Source: Nemertoderma westbladi
Lineage: Eukaryota > Xenacoelomorpha > Nemertodermatida > Nemertodermatidae
Assembly (NCBI GenBank): GCA_032718475.1
Contig: JAUCBJ010000572.1
Span: 1-21,446, forward strand
Length of the DNA: 21,446 nucleotides
Direction: 5' to 3'
Part shown: piece by piece, positions 15,127 to 21,446 of the stretch
Layout: the number at the start of each line of letters is the position of its first letter
Position numbering within the stretch: position 1 is the first letter of the stretch
Notes under the pieces: model-generated
Told to the model about the DNA's origin: nothing
The model's input: only the letters and a program-made list of their open reading frames with translations
Databases searched by the model: none
Position numbers and translations under genes: made by a program

Positions 15127-15563
15127 CGTTGTGGGGTCTTCGAGCAGCACGTGTTCAAATGTTCAATGACTGAGCAGCGACTAATTAGCAAATTTATGAG
15201 GGATTCATTGACCAGCTACCGACAGACCAATATTGTGACATATATTTTAGTTTAATGTTTGATTCAATTAAAGGCACAAATTAAAAAGGCTACAAATATA
15301 TAGGGTTGAATAATTAAATTAGTCACCCATTAAAAGGTAGCCAAATATAAGTTGCAATCTATATAAATTTTTAAATTCAGTAGTGTGCGTGTGTTGTGTA
15401 TTGATTCCGTAGATTTCATGTTGAAATAGCGTTCATTAATTTAATTTCTATTTAATTATTCAGGCATACTAATACCCACTTTAAATTAGTTCGTGTGTGT
15501 TAAGTGTGTAAGATTTGATTGTTTTGGCACGAACCCATTAGGGCACAGAAACTGACGGATTCT
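15127..15563. other. AT-rich region without recognised features
   Basis: No gene, RNA or mobile-element protein was recognised. There are some GTGTGT-type stretches (near 15385 and 15492), nothing longer. It begins where similarity to the left block X ends. Confidence 0.5.
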
Positions 15564-15603
15564 TCGCGAATTTCGCAAACGTCGCGAATTTCGCAAACGT
15601 CGC
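15564..15603. repeat. CpG-containing 18-bp tandem repeat
   Basis: Two exact copies of TCGCGAATTTCGCAAACG (15564-15581 and 15582-15599) are followed by a partial third, TCGCAA. Four CpGs per unit stand out against the AT-rich surroundings. TTCGCGAA and its neighbour can form small hairpins. Confidence 0.9.
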
Positions 15604-15658
15604 AACCTTCGGGAATTTTTTCTACAATTTTGACTCCTTAAGCAAAAGGGTCCCGAAT

Positions 15659-15962
15659 GAGTTTTTTAACTTTTATTTTTTGTGATATTGATTGCTTTTT
15701 TATATTAGTGAATGTTCTAGAACCTTAGTAGATTTTTTATGGTATAATGCTAGTATTTTTTACTAGCTAGTAATTTTTGGAAATAATTTTGGTCATTAAT
15801 ATATTCTTCAACAGTTTAACCTGAAATATCATGGACATTCACATTTTTTATAATTTCTAAAAATACTAGCTAGCAAAAAAACACTACCGGTAGCTATCAT
15901 AAAAAACGTATCTACTAATGTTCTATAACTTTCACCAATAACAAAAAAATTTAAAAACTCTA
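15659..15962. mobile_element. Fold-back element / MITE-like imperfect inverted repeat
   Basis: Left arm about 15659-15790 and right arm about 15845-15962 are imperfect reverse complements: GAGTTTTT...AACT at the outer edges, then TAGAAC-TTAGTAGAT-TTTTTTATG, then CTAGCTAGTA nearest the centre. The spacer is about 55 bp. There is no coding capacity. Long imperfect terminal inverted repeats suggest a small fold-back DNA transposon; I could not define the target-site duplication. Confidence 0.6.
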
Positions 15963-16021
15963 AAAAAGGATTGGTGAAAAATGGCTGGGGTGTCGACAGG
16001 GCGAAGTAGGGACCGTGTTGC

Positions 16022-16095
16022 TTAACCCCTTAGAGCCTATGACGTCCAGTGCATGTTAACATGGACAGCACTAAGACGTGCAGTGGACGTCATGC
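16022..16095. mobile_element. Candidate piggyBac-like terminal region (TTAA + CCC end)
   Basis: TTAA (16022-16025) is followed by CCCCTTAGAGCCTATGACG, the sort of end seen in piggyBac-type elements (TTAA target, CCC terminus). Just inside lie subterminal inverted repeats, ATGACGTCCA (16039-16048) and TGGACGTCAT (16083-16092), and a 12-bp palindrome CATGTTAACATG. A possible but degraded opposite end, AGGCTCTATGAGGG, is near 16890-16904 without an intact TTAA. No transposase is present. Class assignment is tentative. Confidence 0.35.
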
Positions 16096-16266
16096 TGGGA
16101 TACATGTTTTATTGGAAGGCTCTTGGAGTGTATACTGGTGGATAGTATTAAAGACATTTAGTGCTCTTCATGGCAAAAAATCCATTCTGTACTGTAGATA
16201 GGCTGTATTGTAGACTGTATTATCAATGTTAGGTATATGGCGTAATGCCAACCACAGTACAGTAGT

Positions 16267-16535
16267 ACAGACTGACAGTAAGACCGACAGACAGGACTAG
16301 ATTTATGTAAACGTGTAAACTGACATCAGAAATGAAATCAGCAACCCTTAACACCCCCATAGCGGGAATGTTGGTTAATTTGAATTATTTTTATGTTTTG
16401 ACAGACTGACTAACAGAATGACCGACAGACAGACAGACTAGATTTATGTAAACGTGAAAACTGACATCAGAAATGTAATCAGCACCCCTTAAAACCCCCA
16501 CAGCGAGAATGTTAGCGACACGTTTTAATTATTAA
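16267..16535. repeat. Two-copy tandem repeat, about 134 bp per unit
   Basis: Unit 1 (16267-16400) and unit 2 (from 16401) both start ACAGACTGAC and share a GACCGACAGACAG block, TAGATTTATGTAAACGTG, AACTGACATCAGAAATG, and an AATCAGCA/CCCTTAA/ACCCCCA/AGCG/GAATGTT block. They differ by scattered substitutions. It lies inside the candidate piggyBac-like element and is non-coding. Confidence 0.85.
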
Positions 16536-17170
16536 CCATATTTCGTAAGATATATTTTAAAACATGTATTTATTAATAATGCAATAACTGAATAACCAGA
16601 TAACGGAAAGACAAATCGAATTGAAACTTTTAATTACTAATAATAGTTGTGGTGAGAGGTGATTGGAAATCAAGCATATATGTTATGATATGGTAGGCAC
16701 AGGCAAATGAATTGATGTCTGTTGAGATGTATTGAAGGAGCACTATTCCTTCTACTATACTACTACAGGTTAGGCCATGTCCTTGTGTGCTAGCCTAGGC
16801 ACTGGCTTGGTCAATGACTTTAGCTTGCCATGTTAGTAATGTACAACTTCATGAAAGATTATTGGGCACGGCTGCCCTTGTCATGCCTTAGGCTCTATGA
16901 GGGAGAATGGAATCAGCGTATGAATTTACAATGATAATTATGTTTAAATAAATAAAAAATACATTTATTAACGCAAATCACTTGAAAAAATAAAAAACTA
17001 TAATGGAATGGGGTACATGGATTCCAGATATCTAATTTCAGTGCAAAATAACTTTAATCGTATGGTGCTAAATAATTAATTTCCATGGAGAGACCGTTCA
17101 AAATGACTCAACCATACAATTTAGCTGAAGATATAAATTTAGATTATGGCTTCCGACATTTAGGGCTTCC
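16536..17170. other. AT-rich region without recognised features
   Basis: No coding frame or RNA was recognised. It contains the possible right end of the piggyBac-like element near 16890-16904. The rest appears to be ordinary non-coding DNA. Confidence 0.45.
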
Positions 17171-17171
17171 G

Positions 17172-17210
17172 ACACACACACACACACACCCCCCCCCCCA
17201 CACACACACA
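17172..17210. repeat. CA/C11/CA compound microsatellite
   Basis: A CA run (17172-17189) runs into 11 C and then another CA run to 17210. Length in the assembly is unreliable. It starts a longer module that is repeated at 18767-18865. Confidence 0.95.
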
Positions 17211-17400
17211 GACTTTTGAAAAACGGCCATAGTATAATTATATCAGTTCGCTGATGGCTCGCCATTCGTGTCTCGCCTCACACAAAATACGCATTCACGC
17301 AAACAAACAAGTAAAATTAGCCTCGAGATAGCGATAGTTTACGTGCTCGGGATGAGAGCTTTCGATCATTTGCTCAGATTGGTGCTCGTGTGTCGGAGCG
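17203..17400. repeat. Dispersed repeat module, copy 1
   Basis: 17203-17277 is almost identical to 18791-18865 (offset 1588, one clear mismatch), starting in the CA run and containing CTTTTGAAAAACGGCCATAG. A second part, about 17291-17375 (GCATTCACGCAA ... GCCTCGAGATAGC ... GCTCGGGATG), resembles 18403-18482 more loosely. These two parts occur in the opposite relative order in copy 2. Probably pieces of one short mobile element. Confidence 0.75.
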
Positions 17401-17448
17401 TATAGCTTGGACAGACTCACAGACAGACAATGCATATTTATATATAAC

Positions 17449-17486
17449 ACTAGAAATCCCGTGGCCTTCGGCCGCTGCTTTCTAGT
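17449..17486. repeat. Small inverted repeat ACTAGAAA ... TTTCTAGT
   Basis: Eight-base perfect arms (17449-17456 and 17479-17486) enclose an inner GGCC-TTC-GGCC hairpin. This stem-loop is GC-rich inside and AT-rich outside. It may be the end of a short transposon. Confidence 0.6.
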
Positions 17487-17828
17487 TCACAAGCTTCTAT
17501 ACAGTCAATCAATCAATGGACAATATCAAACCTAAATAAATAAATTAATTAACTTAACAAAACTTTACATAAGTGAGCATTCTCTCAAACAAACAGACTG
17601 ATGCCGCTTTAGTTGCAGCTACATACAATAATAAACATAAGGCTTTATGTTGTAGTAGATAAATAATAAAATGGGAAAAGGTTTAAACTGTGTGATATTT
17701 TCCCCTTAGTGGAAAACTGTATAACTGCAGAGTAGTGGTTAGCGTCCTCGCAAATATTACCTATAGTGCAGTAGGTCACTGCAGCAACTCTACCGTATTA
17801 AAATAGAAGGTTTTAATTTCAGACATTT

Positions 17829-17841
17829 CGCCTCCTAGTGG
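17829..17841 (-). promoter_or_regulatory. CTCF-like motif in tandem repeat copy 2
   Basis: The minus strand reads CCACTAGGAGGCG, which fits the bilaterian CTCF core (CCASYAGRKGGCRS) with one mismatch. The same 13 bases recur at 18175-18187. Binding is not shown. Confidence 0.35.
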
Positions 17842-18174
17842 CAGACTGCATAATTCTGCACTGGTTAGCGTCCTCCCCAAACACGAAGACTGTAGTAGTC
17901 CACTGCCAAGTGCCAATTATCAGCAAAAAAGCATTCATAAACAACAAAATTGTAGGTTTCCTCATTCAGACATTTCATCCCCTAATAGCGGCAGACTGGG
18001 GAACTGTAGATTGGTCATCGTCTCCCCAAGCCCAAATACACACCCTACGGTGTAGTATACTCTGCTTGGTATCAGCAAAAAAACATTATAAACATATTGT
18101 GTAAAGGACCTAAGTATCAGCTAAAAATCATTATTAATAACAAAATAGGATAAGATTTTCACTTTCAGACATTT

Positions 18175-18187
18175 CGCCTCCTAGTGG
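18175..18187 (-). promoter_or_regulatory. CTCF-like motif in tandem repeat copy 4
   Basis: Identical to the motif at 17829-17841, in the equivalent position of the repeat. The equivalent stretch of the copy at 17967 is degenerate (ATCCCCTAATAGCGG). Confidence 0.35.
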
Positions 18188-18267
18188 CAGACTGAAGAAC
18201 CGCAAACTGGTCGGCGTCCTCCCAACACGCAGCTATGGTCAGGTAGAATTTATTCTGCAAAGTGTCA

Positions 18268-18316
18268 GCAGAGTGGTTACGATGATGCAGTTATTGCATC
18301 ATCGTAACCACTCTGC
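18268..18316. repeat. Perfect 22-bp inverted repeat with 5-base loop
   Basis: Arms 18268-18289 and 18295-18316 are exact reverse complements (GCAGAGTGGTTACGATGATG... pairs throughout), separated by GTTAT. Perfect pairing over 22 bp in a decayed repeat region implies a very recent origin or selection. The loop is too short for a typical microRNA precursor. A template-switch event is the simplest explanation. Confidence 0.95.
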
Positions 18317-18402
18317 AGTGCTGTTATAATTTCCTGCTTGCTGATCAGTAATTTCTCCGATAACAAAACAACTGCAGAATAATGCAATTTTACCTCAAAG
18401 AC

Positions 18403-18482
18403 GCATTCATGCAAGTATCAAGTAAATGTGTAAAAAATCAGCCTCAAGATAGCCATTACAATTCATGTTCACGGGCTCAGGA
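18403..18482. repeat. Dispersed repeat module, copy 2 (part)
   Basis: GCATTCATGCAAG ... CAAGTAAA ... GCCTCAAGATAGC ... GCTCAGGATG resembles 17291-17375. It is more diverged than the neighbouring 75-bp pair. Confidence 0.55.
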
Positions 18483-18674
18483 TGGTCTGCATCATATAGA
18501 TGCACGCACATGATAGAGTCAAGATCCAACTTGTAGGAATACGGACTGACGACCTGCTAGGCCTACCTCGCTAGCACCCATCCGGTACATTGCAAAAATG
18601 AATAATTGAATCATTTTGTGTTTATGATTATAAACAATATGTGAACAGAAAAAAGCTAATCTAAGATTTACTGC

Positions 18675-18703
18675 TGGTTCTTACCAATGTAAGTCAAGAA
18701 CCA
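18675..18703. repeat. Short inverted repeat TGGTTCTT ... AAGAACCA
   Basis: Eight-base arms with a 13-base spacer. The pairing extends outward imperfectly (TACTG with CAGTA). Function unknown; it may be a remnant of a small transposon end. Confidence 0.45.
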
Positions 18704-18766
18704 ATCACAGTAGATCCACTCCGCTCTCCTGCTGGGTCCTATTTATTGAGATTACTACTTAACCCG

Positions 18767-18865
18767 ACACACACACACACACACACTACACACACACAGA
18801 CTTTTGAAAAACGGCCATAGTATAATTATATCAGTTCGCTGATGGCTCACCATTCGTGTCTCGCC
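18767..18865. repeat. CA microsatellite plus dispersed 75-bp module, copy 2
   Basis: The CA run (18767-18786, then CTACACACACACA) leads into the sequence shared with 17203-17277. The difference CTCGCC/CTCACC near 18849 is the main substitution. Confidence 0.85.
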
Positions 18866-18974
18866 CCACAACCATGGGAACATTCAAAAATAAGAGAGTT
18901 GCCAGATTTCAACATCCGATTCAACATGTAGTAAGTATTATGTACCAACATGGTGTCGGTATAAATCAGTCACA

Positions 18975-18997
18975 CCCCCCCCCCCCCCCCCCCCCCC
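18975..18997. repeat. Poly(C) tract, 23 bases
   Basis: 23 consecutive C follow CACA and precede TCCC. It accounts for the poly-proline stretch in an otherwise meaningless open frame at 18856-19062. Exact length is assembly-sensitive. Confidence 0.95.
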
Positions 18998-19506
18998 TCC
19001 CAACCTCTAACCTTTATAATTATTATTATATCCTACGTTGTGATGGAACCCAATTATCATGACCATTCTACATTATTATCTTGGCAACATCCTATTGACT
19101 ATTATTAATGTACTTCAGCCCCTATGACATCTCTAATACATTGGATAGCCGTAGCTGGATTATACAAAAAATATATTTTTTGGCATCTCCCATCGTTTCA
19201 CAGATACCAAACGTGATATGAATACATTGTGTATACTGTAGCTAGGTAGGCAAAGTAAACATTCGAATATAGCCAACAATTATTACATATTATTATAATA
19301 TAGAGTGAAACGCCCCTTAATACAGAGTTTATTACTTATTGTCAATTCAGTTTTGCATTCTAATTATTAATTTAATTAATTATTTAATTAACAACAACCA
19401 TACTATAACGCAACCAATATAACAGCTCAACAAACTAGAACAAAAAGGTTAGTAGTTTCCAGAATCAACACAAATCTGTGATATAGTTTATAATAATCAT
19501 TATTAA
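18998..19506. other. AT-rich region without recognised features
   Basis: I see nothing coding or structured beyond AT-rich simple stretches such as ATTATTAATTTAATTAATTA near 19365. The LINE frame begins after a stop at 19504-19506. Confidence 0.5.
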
Positions 19507-19790
19507 ATTACATTCATTAAAGTACGATTTATTAAAGACTACAAACCTAGGCACCACCTAACTCCAGATGACTTTTCTGAATCTGGACTACTTAACTTAG
19601 ATACAGGTAGTAGAGTTAAGCAGCTACGCCTTAACCATGTGCATAAAGTGTATAATGGTAAATGTCCCAATTACCTAAAACAAAAATTCAACAGAGTACG
19701 CGATACACACTCTTACAGTACCAGAGCTAGTGCTTCAAACTTCTACCTCCCGAATTGTAAATCCTTCGAATCTGATACTTTCTTTTTTAA
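19507..19790 (+). pseudogene. LINE ORF2 C-terminal region, part 1
   Basis: The open frame runs from after TAA (19504-19506) to the TTAA insertion site. No start is expected because the copy is 5'-truncated. The frame then enters the inserted element and reads through meaningless sequence to 19920. Nothing suggests a host function. Confidence 0.8.
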
Positions 19791-20502
19791 GGGGGGGGTA
19801 CACCATTTTGGTCAAAAATATGTCGAAATTTTTTTTATGATCTATTATAATGCACCATTGAATGGTGTTTCCAAATCTGAAAACCGCTATTTAATAGCTC
19901 TTTTAGTTTTTAAGTTATAACAATTTCCATTTAGGGATTCCTATTGAAATTACTATTACTATGTATAATGAAAGGTCGATTATCTCCAAATATTTTTTTT
20001 ATGAAATTGTCAACTTCAAAACCCTACTACTTCTACAATTTTTGAGCAATTAGTCTGAAACTTTCTGTGGGTGTCTACATAGCCACCCTGCATAAAAGTA
20101 TCAGACAACTTTTCGAAATTATTTGTTAATAAAATTTAATACTATTTATAACAAACCTAAAAATTAGGCATAAATTTGCAGCGCCACCTAGCGGTGCAGA
20201 ATTATTTTCACAAAATTTCGCCTGATAGTTATGTTGCCCCATCTTTGATCTATCATATAAAAAAACTTTCATGTGATTAGATTCAAAACTGTAAAAGCCT
20301 TAGGGTTTTAAGCGCAACCAAGTTTTTTTTGTTGTTAACTAGTATTAACTAATATTAAATAGCGAAAAATAAAAATTTTCTAACCTGTCATGTAGAATAG
20401 CATCTTAGGCACTTATATTCCAAATTATAGCCAAAACCAAACAATTTTGAAACGCTGAGAGTGATAAATCGAAGAGTTGTCCGAAAATGGTGTACCCCCC
20501 CC
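19791..20502. mobile_element. 712-bp TTAA-flanked non-autonomous DNA transposon (MITE)
   Basis: The element begins GGGGGGGGTACACCATTTT (19791-19809) and ends with its exact reverse complement (20484-20502), giving 19-bp perfect terminal inverted repeats with G8/C8 tips. TTAA flanks it on both sides (19787-19790 and 20503-20506). Removing the element and one TTAA restores the host LINE frame across the junction (…FFF-NGIKNW…), which independently proves insertion. There is no transposase; it must have been moved in trans. TTAA targeting is shared with piggyBac, but piggyBac elements normally start with CCC, not GGG, so the family is uncertain. It has a CTCF-like motif at 20181-20194. Confidence 0.93.
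20181..20194 (-). promoter_or_regulatory. CTCF-like motif inside the TTAA element
   Basis: The minus strand reads CCGCTAGGTGGCGC, which matches the CTCF core (CCASYAGRKGGCRS) in 13 of 14 positions and contains the AGGTGGCGC form also reported for Drosophila CTCF. If the element is multi-copy it would spread such sites. Binding is inference. Confidence 0.4.
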
Positions 20503-20504
20503 TT

Positions 20505-20642
20505 AACGGCATTAAAAATTGGAACGCTCTGCCTAATGAAATTAAAAACCTAAATAATCAACATTCTTTTAAATCTGCAGTTAAATCTCACCTCCGTGTG
20601 CAATGTAAAAATAGGTACAATAGTCCTACAGTAAGTTATTAG
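20505..20642 (+). pseudogene. LINE ORF2 C-terminal region, part 2, with stop
   Basis: It resumes in the restored frame right after the TTAA duplicate: NGIKNWNALPNEIKN, then HSFKSAVKSHLRVQCKNRY, ending at TAG 20640-20642. It matches the usual LINE C-terminus in motif and distance from the stop. Confidence 0.85.
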
Positions 20643-20970
20643 TTTATTAATTATTTACTATTTATACTGTAATTACGTTTTATAATAAATTGTTCTGTAC
20701 ATTACATCTTTATCGTTGAGTCGGACATTGTCACGCTCTCGGTAAAGTTGTACATGTACATAGTGTAATTACGTTTTATATTGGTTTTAGGTTAGCGTAG
20801 TGTAATATTGTATTTGTAACCAAGTAACACAAAGGACCCCCTTGGAAATAAGCTGCAAAGCTTTAGGGGTAATCCTCTATGTTATGTTGGACAATACCTT
20901 TATACCGGTACATTGTTTGGTGTATTTGTTATTGTTTTTACATAATGTATAAATAAATCTATCTATTAAT

Positions 20971-21425
20971 GTTTATTGATTAGTTTTGTGCAAGTTGTCC
21001 ACCACACCACTCATCTGCAAACTGAGACACCTGGAAGAACTACGACTACACTAACCAGTATACATTCACGGATACATTCCTCAGTTCTAGGAGGTAAATG
21101 GAAAAAGTTCATAGACCGTCTGCAAATTTGGGTGTGAATTACATACTACTGCCTAACTGGTTCCTCAAGTCTGATGTTTTATATGTTGCAAAATAGTTTG
21201 CAAAATATGCTGGTTTGTTCAGTGACTGGTGAGGTGTGCAACAGTAAGACTCCTCTCTCTTGGCTGTTAAGTATACAGCAGGCTGGGAACACACTAACTC
21301 CCAAGGCTGAACACTACATTACATATCTATCCAACCTTATCTTTAATCCCATTGCATCTACCGATTGGGCACTAATGTCTATTTTTTTGCTGATGGAAAC
21401 AACATGGAAAATTTCCTCAGCATTT
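20971..21425. other. Region without recognised gene
   Basis: No coding frame or structured repeat was recognised. Base composition is closer to balanced than in the surroundings. The last part may be the body of the tRNA-related repeat whose B box lies at 21430-21440. Confidence 0.45.
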
Positions 21426-21446
21426 AGTCGGATTCGAACCTGCGTT
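21426..21446 (-). other. tRNA-type B box at window edge (SINE or partial tRNA)
   Basis: On the minus strand 21430-21440 reads GGTTCGAATCC, a perfect match to the RNA polymerase III B box (GGTTCGANNCC) and T-loop. The flanking bases pair poorly as a T-stem (GCAGG with CCGAC), which suggests a tRNA-derived SINE rather than a true tRNA. The 5' part lies beyond the window. Confidence 0.45.

Larger units (their letters stand above)
17692..18260. repeat. Degenerate tandem repeat family, four copies
   Basis: Copies start near 17692 (degenerate), 17820, 17967 and 18166. Shared order: CAGACATTTCGCCTCCTAGT, GGCAGACTG, a TGGTTAGCGTCCTCCCCAA-type block, GTAGTCCACTGC or similar, TATCAGCAAAAAA, CATTATAAACA. 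Spacings of about 147 and 199 bp reflect indels. The open frame at 17838-18104 lies within these repeats and is not a gene. Each good copy has a CTCF-like motif. Confidence 0.8.
19507..20970 (+). mobile_element. CR1/L2-like LINE, 3' end, split by a later insertion
   Basis: The reading frame 19507-19790 encodes the C-terminal part of a LINE ORF2: FIKDYKPRHHLTP, LRLNHVHKVYNGKCPNYL, then RDTHSYSTRASASNFYLP. The matching C-terminal piece, NGIKNWNALPNEIKN ... HSFKSAVKSHL, lies at 20505-20642 and ends with TAG. This HVHKVYNG...PNYL / TR / WN-LP-IK / FK-AVK-HL series is typical of CR1/L2/Jockey-group proteins after the reverse transcriptase. A 3' UTR with GACCCCCTTGGAAATAAGC and GGGGTAATCC follows, also typical of the L2/CR1 group, ending in AATAAATCTATCTATTAA. 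The reverse transcriptase itself is missing, so it is a normal 5'-truncated copy. Confidence 0.88.

Noticed and set aside
17838-18104. 88-residue forward frame
   Set aside because: Lies entirely in the degenerate tandem repeat family and is not kept open in the other copies.
18268-18316. microRNA precursor
   Set aside because: The stem is only 22 bp with a 5-base loop, too compact for normal Drosha/Dicer processing; small-RNA data would be needed to revive it.
18856-19062. Frame with a poly-proline stretch
   Set aside because: The prolines come from the C23 tract; no other coding evidence.
19639-19920. Single 93-residue gene
   Set aside because: Only the part before 19791 is LINE-coded; the rest is read-through into the inserted TTAA element.

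Overview
The window looks like AT-rich nuclear DNA from an invertebrate animal. Support comes from spliced kinase exons of the MAP3K1 (MEKK1) type, two non-LTR retrotransposons with animal-type proteins, TTAA-flanked non-autonomous transposons, CA/GT microsatellites and long satellite arrays. I cannot name the species; a marine invertebrate is a guess. No complete host gene lies in the window. It is mostly repeats with one broken gene fragment.

Layout. 1-517 is gene-free with a G18 tract. 518-1547 holds two single-copy-like blocks, here called X (518-949) and Z (1079-1547), which recur in the opposite order at 12989-15126. 1690-6718 is a roughly 5-kb satellite built of hexamers around GTACCR. 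It passes in register, near 6710, into a second satellite (6719-8630) built around ATACCR/CCAATA. 8631-10094 holds little I can name. 10095-10598 carries two exons of a MAP3K1-like kinase domain, but the exon between them is missing and the first has probably lost its splice acceptor, so it is best read as a pseudogene fragment. 11131-12988 (minus) is a LINE piece with part of the endonuclease and part of the reverse transcriptase, one frameshift, and neither end. 12989-15126 is the second copy of the duplicated blocks (Z', hexamer array, X'). X' is split by a 251-bp insertion with a 12-bp target-site duplication.

The right third (15127-21446) is a patchwork of small mobile elements and repeats: a CpG-containing 18-bp tandem, a fold-back element, a candidate piggyBac-like end, duplicated CA-rich modules, a tandem family with CTCF-like motifs, a perfect 22-bp hairpin, and the 3' end of a CR1/L2-like LINE (19507-20970). 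A 712-bp TTAA-flanked element with G8...C8 ends was inserted into that LINE's reading frame. The last bases hold a tRNA-type B box on the minus strand.

How the parts relate. There is no pathway or operon here. The main story is genome turnover: X and Z occur as X-Z-array on the left and Z'-array-X' on the right, a circular permutation around the satellite. The long open frames over the satellites result from the 6-bp period and should not be read as genes.
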